A DNA stretch of 64,000 nucleotides from Candidatus Praeruminimicrobium purgamenti (GTDB taxonomy: Bacteria; Elusimicrobiota; Endomicrobiia; Endomicrobiales; Endomicrobiaceae): positions 59,609 through 123,608 of the forward strand of contig JAHDQW010000006.1 of assembly GCA_018433585.1 (NCBI GenBank). Direction: 5' to 3'. This document shows positions 43,106-51,353 of this stretch, piece after piece; position 1 is the stretch's first letter; each line of letters starts with the position of its first letter. Below the pieces are notes generated by a model, which searched no databases, had not been told where the DNA came from, and saw only the letters and a program-made list of their open reading frames with translations. A program made the position numbers and the translations under genes.

Positions 43106-44214
43106 GATTTACGATTTTAAAAGGTTATTTTATTAAGGAATTTATACAAATTCTGCGCGATAGAAAAATGATCGCCATGATATTCTTTATACCTATTATG
43201 CAGATGACAATGTTCGGCTTGGCTCTTACAAGCGAAGTAAAAAACATAGAGCTTGTAATAATGGCTAAACCGGGTAAAATAACAAGAGAACTTACCTCCA
43301 GAAGCATTGCCGGAGGCTGGTTTAAAAAAATAACCAATATTGACGTTTACAAAGAGTCAGACCCTGTATTGCTGATACAAAAACATAAAGCCGAGGCTGT
43401 TTTAGTCGCTCCGAAAGAAGGGTTTGAGTACGCCCTTGAAAGAGGCAATAAAGAAATACAGCTTCTTGTAGACGCCACAAACGCCCAGCGCGCCCAGCAG
43501 ATATCCGTTTATGTAAAACAACTCCTTTTGCAGACCGCAAGAGATAAATACGGAAAAGAAAATTTTAATAACATTATAAATATTAAAACTCGTCTTTTAT
43601 TTAATCATTATATGAACACAGCCGATTTTATGATACCGGCTTTGATGATAATGGCAAGTTTTATAGTTTTGATGCTTGTAAGTTCCATGAGCATGACAAA
43701 AGAAATAGAAACAGGCACTCTTGAAAAACTTGTGGTTTCGCCTTCGTATACTTATGAAATACTTTTAGGCAAAATAATTCCTTATTTTGTAATAGGACTT
43801 TTGCTTATGGCGTTTATGCTTATTACCGGCATCGGAGGTTTCGGACTTTCTTTCAGGGGAACAATCTGGCAGCTTTTTGTAACGGCTGTTCTTTTTATAG
43901 CTTCGGCTCTGTCGTGCGCAACTTTAATTTCAACTTTTGCAAAAACGCAGCAGCAGGCGATGATGGGAAGCATACTGTTAATTCTGCCGTCAATATTGCT
44001 TTCGGGAATATTATTCCCCGTCGAAAATATCCCTTCTTCAATAAGGTGGGTATGTTATTTTAATCCCGTTATATATTCCGTTACTAATTTCAGAAACATC
44101 ATATTAAAAGGCGGGGATTATCTTTTGTTCTGGCAAAACTGCGCCGCTCTTCTTTTAATGTGCGTAATATTATCTGCTGCCGCATACAAACACTTCAAAT
44201 CCAAGTTTAGTTAA
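43102..44214 (+). CDS. ABC-2 type permease (YbhR-like)
   Basis: Same layout as its neighbour: an N-terminal helix with ILRDRKMIAMIFFIPIMQMTMFG, a periplasmic domain, and the motif SMTKEIETGTLEKLVVSPSYTYEILLGKI near 200-230, followed by LLSGILFPVENIP. The two permeases are related and probably form a heterodimer. It is the last gene of the operon. Confidence 0.88.
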   Translation: MRFTILKGYFIKEFIQILRDRKMIAMIFFIPIMQMTMFGLALTSEVKNIELVIMAKPGKITRELTSRSIAGGWFKKITNIDVYKESDPVLLIQKHKAEAVLVAPKEGFEYALERGNKEIQLLVDATNAQRAQQISVYVKQLLLQTARDKYGKENFNNIINIKTRLLFNHYMNTADFMIPALMIMASFIVLMLVSSMSMTKEIETGTLEKLVVSPSYTYEILLGKIIPYFVIGLLLMAFMLITGIGGFGLSFRGTIWQLFVTAVLFIASALSCATLISTFAKTQQQAMMGSILLILPSILLSGILFPVENIPSSIRWVCYFNPVIYSVTNFRNIILKGGDYLLFWQNCAALLLMCVILSAAAYKHFKSKFS

Positions 44215-44451
44215 ACATTAAATATACATCATTTATCAATTGTTTTTTCTTGAATAACAATATTTTTTTTGGTAACATTAAGCCGCTATAAGTCAAATTA
44301 TTGTTAATGATTATTGTTATCAAATCAAGCAAAAAATATGTTAATTTTATTAAAATCTTTTTACATTAATAGACCTTTTATATTTTTGCTGATTTTAATA
44401 TTAACACTCTTTCTTGCTTATATTTTAATTAAATTATTTAGGAGGAATATT

Positions 44452-45270
44452 ATGTCTCAAGACACTTTAGATAAAAAAGAAGCTATCAGATCAATAGTAC
44501 ATGCCTCTGTTGAATCTTTTGCAGTTGGGTTTCAAGGAAGACATGAAGGTGAACTTGAAGATCCTGAAGGCACTTTGAATATGAAAATTCACAATATTTT
44601 TATATCTGTTCTTGGACCCGAAATACAATATTACACTGCGTTAGTACGTTCTCTTGATAGTTCTTTGGGGAATATGCTTGAAAAAATGGCTATAAATATT
44701 GCTAAGTTATCTTATGATGTTAGACAAAATGTTGAAGGACCATTAACATTGAAACAAACTCAAGATATAGCAGAATTATTAGAAAAATATAAACGAAGAG
44801 AAATAACAACACTTTCAGCAAAAGATTACCAATTTTTGCGTGTAAAACCAACTGAACAATCAATTTTAACGAAAAGACATGATAGCGATTATTACTTGAT
44901 AGATAAAAATACAAATGATAATTATTTGATTGAGTTAAAAATTGGTGGTGATTTGGACAATAAAAAGGCTCGGTCAGAAAAAGAAGCACTGCTTGAACAA
45001 TTTGCTATCTTATCAAATACATTACCAAAAAAAACAAATATTAAGGTTTTTTTTGCAACTGCATACAATCGTTTTGGAGAAGGGAAACCTTGGAAACAAG
45101 AAAGAGTTAGACAATATTTTTCTGATGATGAGCTTTTGATTGGGAAAGATTTTTGGGATTTTGTCTGCAAATCATCCGACGGATATGATATTGTTCTTAA
45201 AGCTTATAAAGAAAAGGCTGACCTTATTAAAAATTCATTAGATTCAATTAAAAAAACTTATTTAGGATAA
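44452..45270 (+). CDS. Type II restriction endonuclease, TdeIII-like
   Basis: I set the start at ATG 44452 (MSQDTLDKKEAIRSIVHASVE) because GGAGG lies 7 bases before it. The frame is open further up and would add 46 residues with a hydrophobic stretch. The 272 residues match from memory the TdeIII restriction endonuclease family: FAVGFQGRHEGELEDPEGTLNMKIHNIF, TKRHDSDYYLIDKNTNDNYLIELKIGGDLDNKKARSEKEAL with a D-(x)n-E-x-K pattern, and VFFATAYNRFGEGKPW. The reported TdeIII target is GGNCC as I recall. It starts a three-gene restriction-modification operon. Confidence 0.75.
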   Translation: MSQDTLDKKEAIRSIVHASVESFAVGFQGRHEGELEDPEGTLNMKIHNIFISVLGPEIQYYTALVRSLDSSLGNMLEKMAINIAKLSYDVRQNVEGPLTLKQTQDIAELLEKYKRREITTLSAKDYQFLRVKPTEQSILTKRHDSDYYLIDKNTNDNYLIELKIGGDLDNKKARSEKEALLEQFAILSNTLPKKTNIKVFFATAYNRFGEGKPWKQERVRQYFSDDELLIGKDFWDFVCKSSDGYDIVLKAYKEKADLIKNSLDSIKKTYLG

Positions 45271-45272
45271 TT

Positions 45273-46394
45273 ATGCAACCACTTATTAAATGGCCTGGTG
45301 GAAAATCTAAAGAGTATGAACAGATAAAAAATCTCATACCCAAGCACTCTCGTTATATTGAGCCATTTTTTGGTGGTGGTGCAATATTTTTTAAACTTCA
45401 GCCGAAAAAAGCAATAGTCAATGATATTTGTGAAGAATTAATTGAGTTTTATCGTTTCATTCAAGGTAAAAAAAATAAAATTGAGTTTAAAAATTGCTTA
45501 TATGATTATGTTGATAATTGGGAAAAAATCCCAAAGTATATAAATATATTTGAAAATGAAATTATCAAACTCTATAATGACTATAAATGCGATAAAAAAA
45601 ATGAAAAAGAAGTAAAAAAAATAATAACTGAAAAATTAAAATCTAAAGAAAATCAGTTTAATGGTTTATTTTTTGAAAAATTCGCTCTTGATCCTAATAA
45701 TTTACTTCAAGAAATAATAAAAAATTTAATTTCTAAAATAACTAAAATAAAAAAGATTGAATTAGAACGTGGATTACTGCCTGACGGCGATTTGCACAAA
45801 AATATTGAAACTGCTTTTAGAAGTGGATTTTATATGCACTTTCGAAATATAATGAACAAAAATACATCAAAATATAAAATTTCTTTAGCCAAAAAAATTT
45901 CTAATTACTACTTTATCAGAGAGTTTTGTTATGCCTCAATGTTCAGATTTAATGCCAAAGGTGATTTTAACATTCCTTATGGAGGAATTGCATATAACAA
46001 TAAAGATTTTAGAAGCAAAGTAGATTATATATTTAGCGATGAAGTTGAAAAAATACTGAAAAAAACAGAAATTTTGAACACTGATTTTGAAACAATTCTA
46101 AATCGAAAAGATTTGACCAAAAAAGACTTTATATTCTTAGATCCTCCATACGATACTGATTTTAGCAATTATGAAAAAAAGAGTTTTGATAAAAAAGATC
46201 AAGAGAGATTGGCAAAATGTCTTTATAAAATAAAAATTCCTTTTATACTAATAATCAAGAAAACTCCTTTTATTTATAACTTATATAAAAACAAAAAAGG
46301 CATTAATCTAACTAGTTTTGAAAAAACATATCTTTATAATGTTAAGGGGAGAAACAATAGAAATGTCGAACATCTTGTTGTTTACAATTTCTAA
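45273..46394 (+). CDS. DNA adenine methyltransferase, D12/Dam class
   Basis: The 373 residues have the Dam-class order: IKWPGGKSKEYEQI at 4-17, the AdoMet motif YIEPFFGGGAIFF at about 28-40, IVNDICEELIEFY, and the catalytic FLDPPYDTDF at about 288-297. It is longer than Dam by about 100 residues, with a Lys-rich insert at about 60-150. It should methylate adenine N6 in the host DNA. It starts 2 bases after the endonuclease stop. Confidence 0.85.
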   Translation: MQPLIKWPGGKSKEYEQIKNLIPKHSRYIEPFFGGGAIFFKLQPKKAIVNDICEELIEFYRFIQGKKNKIEFKNCLYDYVDNWEKIPKYINIFENEIIKLYNDYKCDKKNEKEVKKIITEKLKSKENQFNGLFFEKFALDPNNLLQEIIKNLISKITKIKKIELERGLLPDGDLHKNIETAFRSGFYMHFRNIMNKNTSKYKISLAKKISNYYFIREFCYASMFRFNAKGDFNIPYGGIAYNNKDFRSKVDYIFSDEVEKILKKTEILNTDFETILNRKDLTKKDFIFLDPPYDTDFSNYEKKSFDKKDQERLAKCLYKIKIPFILIIKKTPFIYNLYKNKKGINLTSFEKTYLYNVKGRNNRNVEHLVVYNF

Positions 46395-46400
46395 TTTAAT

Positions 46401-47180
46401 ATGAAAGAACTAATCAACACAATCATACATGGTGACTGTATACAGGAAATGAAGAAAATTTCTGATAATTCTATTGATCTGATTTTTGCAGATCCTCCAT
46501 ACTATTTGCAGTTGCCAAAAGGTAAAAGATTAAAAAGGGCTGACGGATCAGAGATTATCCCAGTTGATGACAACTGGGATAAATTTAAAAGTTATGAAGA
46601 TTATGACAATTTTACCAAAAATTGGATTGTTGAATGTCAAAGAATACTAAAACCAAATGGAACTTTTTGGGTTATTGGGATGTATCATAATATTTTTCGA
46701 GTCGGAAAAATTATGCAAGATCTTGGTTTTTGGTTTCTAAATGATATTATTTGGATAAAAATTGATGCATTACCAAACCTTAATGGACGAAGATTTACAA
46801 ATAATCACGAAACTTTAATTTGGTCTGTAAAAGACAAAAATTCTAAAGGATATACTTTCAATTATGATTTTTTAAAACAGATGAATGGCGGAAAACAAAT
46901 GAAAGATACAGATTGGATTTTTGGTTTATGTAAAGGACATGAAAGATTAAAAGATCAAAATGGAATAAAAGCACATCCAACGCAAAAACCGTTGAAACTT
47001 ATTCAGCAAGTTTTGCTTTCAGCAAGCAACAAAGGTGATTTAATTTTTGATCCATTTATAGGAACAGGAACAACCGCAGTTGCTGCAAAAATTTTGGGCA
47101 GAAACTGGATTGGCATTGAAAAAGAAAAAAAATACGTTGATCTAGCATATAAAAGACTATCAACTTTTTTAATTAAGTAA
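46401..47180 (+). CDS. DNA methyltransferase of the beta class, HinfI/CcrM-like
   Basis: The catalytic motif ADPPYYLQLPKGKRLKRADGSE at about 31-52 comes before the AdoMet motif FDPFIGTGTTAVAAKILGR at about 220-238, the beta-class order. WVIGMYHNIFRVG, GFWFLNDIIWIK, RRFTNNHETLIW and HPTQKP are near identical in style to HinfI-type and CcrM methylases, which modify GANTC. It is shorter than those (259 residues), lacking a C-terminal domain of about 80 residues. It is the third gene of the RM operon and gives a second methyl specificity. Confidence 0.85.
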   Translation: MKELINTIIHGDCIQEMKKISDNSIDLIFADPPYYLQLPKGKRLKRADGSEIIPVDDNWDKFKSYEDYDNFTKNWIVECQRILKPNGTFWVIGMYHNIFRVGKIMQDLGFWFLNDIIWIKIDALPNLNGRRFTNNHETLIWSVKDKNSKGYTFNYDFLKQMNGGKQMKDTDWIFGLCKGHERLKDQNGIKAHPTQKPLKLIQQVLLSASNKGDLIFDPFIGTGTTAVAAKILGRNWIGIEKEKKYVDLAYKRLSTFLIK

Positions 47181-47625
47181 TATTTCATCCATTTCATCAT
47201 TTATAGCTGTATCAAATTTGTGAACAAAAATAAATATTTAAAAAACACTCATATACAAATTTATCAAAAAGTAACGCAGCCCGAAGGGTTAGTGCCCAAA
47301 CAGCGCTCTGCTTCGTTAGACTTACTCATAATAGACTCGCTATTACTTCATCACTCTGCCTCGCATATCATCTGTTTTGTCAGCTAACACAATTACTTTA
47401 TATTTGTTAGCTTGCCCTGAACTTTTTAGACTCGTGATAAAAAGTAACTTGCCGTGGGTCAAACACCCACAGTTGTTGCCTTAAAAGGCGGGTATACTTT
47501 TTTTAATAGTAAACTCTGTGAGAAGCTTCCGCACAAAATTTCCTCGTGATGAAAATAAACATCTCAAAATAAATTTAGTAAAATAATCAAAATAGAGTTA
47601 TGCAATATTTGTTGAAGGAGAAAAA
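47181..47625. other. 445-base non-coding region with several hairpins
   Basis: No gene with an SD is seen. The stretch 47270-47500 is richer in G+C than the RM genes and carries inverted repeats: GCTAACA (47383-47389) with TGTTAGC (47405-47411); GTGGGT (47454-47459) with ACCCAC (47465-47470); and GCCTT (47478-47482) with AAGGC (47485-47489), followed by a short T-rich tract. AAAAAGTAAC occurs twice. It could be a structured RNA, the end of the RM operon, or island debris. A -10-like TAAAATAATCAA lies at 47578. Confidence 0.4.
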
Positions 47626-48312
47626 ATGAGAGTTCATCATTTACAGCACGTTCCGTTTGAAAATCTCGGAAGCATCAAAACAGTATTGAAAAAAAACGGA
47701 CATACAATGAGTTCTTCCCATTTATATAAAGGCGATAATCTGCCGTCTGTTAATGATTTGGATTTGCTTATTGTAATGGGCGGGCCTATGAGCGTAAGCG
47801 ATGAAAATATATATCCGTGGCTTAAAGCGGAAAAACAATTTATAAAAGAAGCGATAAAGTACGGAAAGAAAGTTTTAGGAATTTGTTTGGGAGCGCAGCT
47901 TATTGCCGAAGTTTTAGGCGCAGAAGTCCATAAAAATAAATACAGAGAAATAGGCTGGTTTAATGTAAAAAAAACAGAAGAAGCTGCCCAGACTGTTTTA
48001 TCGAATATTCTTCCTGACGGTTTTGAAGCTTTTCACTGGCATGGAGACACTTTTGAAATACCTGCCGGAGCAATACATATAGCGCAAAGCGAAGCCTGCA
48101 AAAACCAGGGTTTTATTTTTGACAACCGCGTTTTGGCTTTACAGTTTCATTTGGAAACTACGACTGAATCTGCCGAAGCTCTTCTTAAAAACTGCCGTGA
48201 CGAACTTGACGGTTCAAAATATGTACAGAATGAAAAAGAAATATATTCTGATAGAGAAAAGTTTTTAAAAATAAATTCCGTAATGACTTCGGTTTTGAAA
48301 ATATTTGAATAA
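47626..48312 (+). CDS. Type 1 glutamine amidotransferase, GuaA-like domain protein
   Basis: The 228 residues have the class I amidotransferase elbow LGICLGAQLIAE with the nucleophile Cys at about 88, and QFHLETT near 173-179 with the catalytic His and Glu. They also contain IVMGGPMSVSDENIYPWL. The fold matches stand-alone GMP-synthase-like glutaminases, which often act on amino-group modifications of unknown substrates. SD GAAGGAG is present. It is not guaA itself because the synthetase domain is missing. Confidence 0.85.
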   Translation: MRVHHLQHVPFENLGSIKTVLKKNGHTMSSSHLYKGDNLPSVNDLDLLIVMGGPMSVSDENIYPWLKAEKQFIKEAIKYGKKVLGICLGAQLIAEVLGAEVHKNKYREIGWFNVKKTEEAAQTVLSNILPDGFEAFHWHGDTFEIPAGAIHIAQSEACKNQGFIFDNRVLALQFHLETTTESAEALLKNCRDELDGSKYVQNEKEIYSDREKFLKINSVMTSVLKIFE

Positions 48313-48353
48313 ATAAAAAATATACCGGTAATTAATTTAAGAGGCAAAAGAAA

Positions 48354-48776
48354 ATGGCAGAATGGAAAGTATTTGCTTTAGCTTCGGCATTTTTTGCAGG
48401 ACTGACGGCTGTATTGGCAAAGACAGGCTTGCAGAATATTCCTTCGGGTTTTGCGACCTTTATAAGAACAATCGTTATTTTAATATTTCTATTTCTTATA
48501 GTTACCGCAAAAAATGAATGGCAGAGTTTTTCTTCTTTAAATAAACACAGCCTTTTATTTTTAATTCTTTCAGGAATAGCGACAGGGTTATCATGGCTTT
48601 GTTATTTTAAAGCTTTGCAGGCAGGACCTGCTTCTCTTGTGGCTCCGATAGATAAATTAAGCATAGTCTTTGCTGTTTTTTTATCGATAATTTTTCTCGG
48701 CGAAAGTCTTTGTTTGGCGCAATGGATAGGAATAGCTCTTATAACAAGCGGAGCAATAATTATTATCTGTAAATAA
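48354..48776 (+). CDS. EamA-domain transporter, half-size
   Basis: The 140 residues form one EamA domain with five membrane helices, ending SIIFLGESLCLAQWIGIALITSGAII, the standard EamA end. Full DMT transporters have two such domains, so this could work as a homodimer like small multidrug-resistance-sized transporters. The motif LSWLCYFKALQAGPASLVAPIDKLS is typical. Substrate unknown. Confidence 0.85.
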   Translation: MAEWKVFALASAFFAGLTAVLAKTGLQNIPSGFATFIRTIVILIFLFLIVTAKNEWQSFSSLNKHSLLFLILSGIATGLSWLCYFKALQAGPASLVAPIDKLSIVFAVFLSIIFLGESLCLAQWIGIALITSGAIIIICK

Positions 48777-48857
48777 AGTCTGTTAATAATTTCTTTTAAT
48801 ATTGCCAAATCTTTTGTAAAATAATCAATATAATTTATAAGTAAAGGTGTTTGCAGT

Positions 48858-49244
48858 ATGTTAAAATTTTTGGTAATCGGGCTTGGCGGAGGTTTCGGCG
48901 CAATATGCCGTTATGCCGTAAGCAATCTTGATTACCGCTTTTCAAACGGAGTATTGCCTGTAGGAACGCTTGTTGTCAATGTGACAGGCTCTTTTATTAT
49001 AGGTTTTTTATGGGTGTTTTTTGACCGCTTTATATTTCCGCCTAATTTGAGATTATTTTTGTTTATAGGAGTGTTGGGCGGATATACGACGTTTTCTTCA
49101 TTCAGCCTTGAAACTTTTAACCTTATGCGCGACGGAGAATATCATATAGCTCTGCTGAATGTAATACTTTCTTTTGTTTTAAGCATTGCGGCGGTATTTG
49201 CGGGATATTTTTTGTCGAGAATGTTATTGAATCTCTATAAGTAA
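48858..49244 (+). CDS. crcB: Fluoride ion channel CrcB/Fluc
   Basis: The 128-residue membrane protein has four helices and the CrcB motifs GGGFGAICRYAVSN at about 9-22, LVVNVTGSFIIGFL at about 41-54 with the conserved Asn, and GVLGGYTTFSSFSLETF near 73-89 with the TM3 break and Phe box. It exports fluoride as a dual-topology dimer. I see no fluoride-riboswitch motif in the 80 bases upstream. DUF190 follows 12 bases later. Confidence 0.95.
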   Translation: MLKFLVIGLGGGFGAICRYAVSNLDYRFSNGVLPVGTLVVNVTGSFIIGFLWVFFDRFIFPPNLRLFLFIGVLGGYTTFSSFSLETFNLMRDGEYHIALLNVILSFVLSIAAVFAGYFLSRMLLNLYK

Positions 49245-49256
49245 CGGGAGTATGAA

Positions 49257-49604
49257 ATGAATTTACCTGAAGCCGGAATGTTATTGAGAATATTTGTAGG
49301 AGAGTCAGATATATATAAAGGTAAAGCTTTGTACGAACAAATCGTATTGAAAGCAAGAGAACTTAATCTTGCAGGAGCAACCGTTACCAGAGGCATTATG
49401 GGATTCGGCGCAAACAGCATGGTTCATACCGCAAAACTTTTGCAATTATCAGAAGATTTGCCTGTCATTGTAGAAATAGTCGATATAGAAGATCGGCTTA
49501 ATACAATTATTCCTTTTCTTGACGAAGTGGTCAAAGAGGGCTTAATCACTCTTGAACGAGTGCGAGTGATAAAGTACCGCCACAGCGACGAAATAAAAAA
49601 ATAA
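49257..49604 (+). CDS. DUF190 protein, PII-like
   Basis: The 115 residues begin LPEAGMLLRIFVGESDIYKGKALYEQIVLKARELNLAGATVTRGIMGFG, a clear DUF190 start. The fold is ferredoxin-like, related to PII. DUF190 genes often lie next to crcB, and this close spacing suggests a regulatory or accessory role in fluoride export. The mechanism is not known. Confidence 0.92.
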   Translation: MNLPEAGMLLRIFVGESDIYKGKALYEQIVLKARELNLAGATVTRGIMGFGANSMVHTAKLLQLSEDLPVIVEIVDIEDRLNTIIPFLDEVVKEGLITLERVRVIKYRHSDEIKK

Positions 49605-49749
49605 TCAATTAATTTAAGATAACAATGTTTTTAAAGTCCTTTATTTCACAAAGGGTGAGGTTTGTTTGTAAAAACATTTAAATAAAGTCATAAAAAAGTT
49701 ACGAGACCTAAGACCAAAAACAAATTAAAATTATTAAACGGAGAAAATT

Positions 49750-50628
49750 ATGCAGATAACAAAAAATATTCACGCCTTAAAAATACCTTTTAAAGTAAAC
49801 ATATCGCCTGACAAAATCGCCGAGCGTTTCGTTTATGTTTATATCGTATGCGGTAAAAAAATATGGCTTATAGACACAGGCGTTGCAGGTTCAAAAAAAC
49901 TTATTTTCGATTATATTGAAAGCATCGGGAAAAGTATCTGCGACATTGAAAGCATATTTTTAACGCATTCCCATCCCGACCATGTAGGTTCGGCAAAATC
50001 GATAAAGCAGGAATGCGGTTCTAAAGTTTATGTTCATAATCTCGAAAGAAACTGGGTTGAAGACGTAGATTTGCAGTGTGCGCAGCGTCCTGTTCCGGGA
50101 TTTAAAAACCTTGTTGAAGGCTCTGTAAAAGTTGACGGCGTTTTGAAAGACGGAGATATAATCAATCTTGATGAAAATTTATCTTTGAGAGTAATTCATA
50201 CGCCGGGTCATTCAAACGGGTCTGTTGCTTATTTAATCAGAGAGGAAGGCTCGCTTTTGTGCGGAGACGCCGTATTGTCTTCAAACCAGATGCCTGTTTT
50301 CGACGATTTGGCTGAAAGCATTAATTCCGTTAAAAAGCTTGATAAAATAAATGATGTTGAAATACTTCTTTCTTCATGGGATGACCCGCGCAAAGGCGGA
50401 CAAATTCATGATGTCTTTGAAGACAGCGTAAACTATTTCACTAAAATACAGCAGGCTGTTAATAAAATTGCGGCAAAAGAGAATATTTCAGACCCTGCCG
50501 AATTTTGCAAAGATATAATATCGGAATTAAAACTGCCGCCGGTTATGGCAAATCCGGTAACGGCAAGAACGTTTCAGTCTGTTTTAAAAAAGATACAGTC
50601 CTGTAAAAATTGCTGCTGCAGGAATTAG
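49750..50628 (+). CDS. MBL-fold metallohydrolase with Cys-rich tail
   Basis: The 292 residues show THSHPDHVG at about 76-84, HTPGHSNGS near 155, and CGDAVL. These are the motifs of glyoxalase II-like MBL enzymes. The last residues CKNCCCRN form a cysteine cluster that could bind a metal. No signal peptide is seen. It overlaps the converging azoreductase gene by 4 bases. Substrate unknown. Confidence 0.8.
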   Translation: MQITKNIHALKIPFKVNISPDKIAERFVYVYIVCGKKIWLIDTGVAGSKKLIFDYIESIGKSICDIESIFLTHSHPDHVGSAKSIKQECGSKVYVHNLERNWVEDVDLQCAQRPVPGFKNLVEGSVKVDGVLKDGDIINLDENLSLRVIHTPGHSNGSVAYLIREEGSLLCGDAVLSSNQMPVFDDLAESINSVKKLDKINDVEILLSSWDDPRKGGQIHDVFEDSVNYFTKIQQAVNKIAAKENISDPAEFCKDIISELKLPPVMANPVTARTFQSVLKKIQSCKNCCCRN

Positions 50629-51230
50629 AAAATTTCGGCAAGCTTCCGGGCTTTATCAATTGCAGAGCCGACGATTTTTTGAACGTCCGCTCCCATAATG
50701 TCAACGCCGTCGGCGCATATTGCCGTATATTTTTCTACGCCAAGGAAAGTTAATATTGTTTTTACGTATCTTTCGCCGAATTCAAAATTTGACATAGGCG
50801 GAGCATCGTATATGCCTCCGCGAGCTGATATATATACGGCGTTTTTATTTTTCAAAAGTCCGACAGGACCTTCGGCGGTGTATTTGAAAGAAATATCTTT
50901 AACGGTTACGTAATCAAAATACGCTTTCAATATTGAAGGAACGCCGAGGTTCCATAAAGGCGCCGCTATAACATATTTGTCGGCTTGCGCAAAACCGTAA
51001 GCATAAGAAAGTATTCTGTTTTTTTTGCTTTCTTCATTTTTCGGACCGAAAACTTCCTGAATGTTTTTTTCGGTTAAAAAATTAATGTTTTCTTTATATA
51101 AGTCTAAAGTTATTATTTTGTCTTCGGGATTTTTTTTATTGTAGCTTTCGATGAACTTTTCAGCAATTTGAAATGTTTTTGAATTTTCGTTTGATTTAGG
51201 ATTTGCTTTTACATATAAAACGGTTTTCAT
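50625..51230 (-). CDS. azoR: FMN-dependent NADH-azoreductase
   Basis: The 201 residues have the AzoR layout: VLYVKANPKSNENSKTFQIAEKFIESY start with phosphate-binding Ser, the AAPLWNLGVPSILKAYFDYV active-site loop at about 90-109, and SARGGIYDAPPMSNFEFGE at about 140-158. It reduces azo dyes and quinones with NADH in two-electron steps. It is slightly divergent from E. coli AzoR in the central region. It ends convergently on the MBL gene. Confidence 0.88.
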   Translation of the reverse strand: MKTVLYVKANPKSNENSKTFQIAEKFIESYNKKNPEDKIITLDLYKENINFLTEKNIQEVFGPKNEESKKNRILSYAYGFAQADKYVIAAPLWNLGVPSILKAYFDYVTVKDISFKYTAEGPVGLLKNKNAVYISARGGIYDAPPMSNFEFGERYVKTILTFLGVEKYTAICADGVDIMGADVQKIVGSAIDKARKLAEIF

Positions 51231-51353
51231 ATTAAAGGCCTCCTCAGATTATCTGTTTTTATATGCTACTAAAATTTTAAAGTAAATAAAATAATCAATG
51301 TTAAGAATTAAAAAAAATGTTAAAATAAATAAAAAATATTAAAAGGACGATTA

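Noticed and set aside
47450..47495. A tRNA-like T-arm (GTGGG TCAAACA CCCAC)
   Set aside because: The loop does not fit the TTCRANY consensus and no acceptor, D or anticodon arms line up around it.
48777..48857. A fluoride riboswitch before crcB
   Set aside because: The 80 bases upstream are A+T-rich and lack the conserved GGNGAUGG and stem elements.
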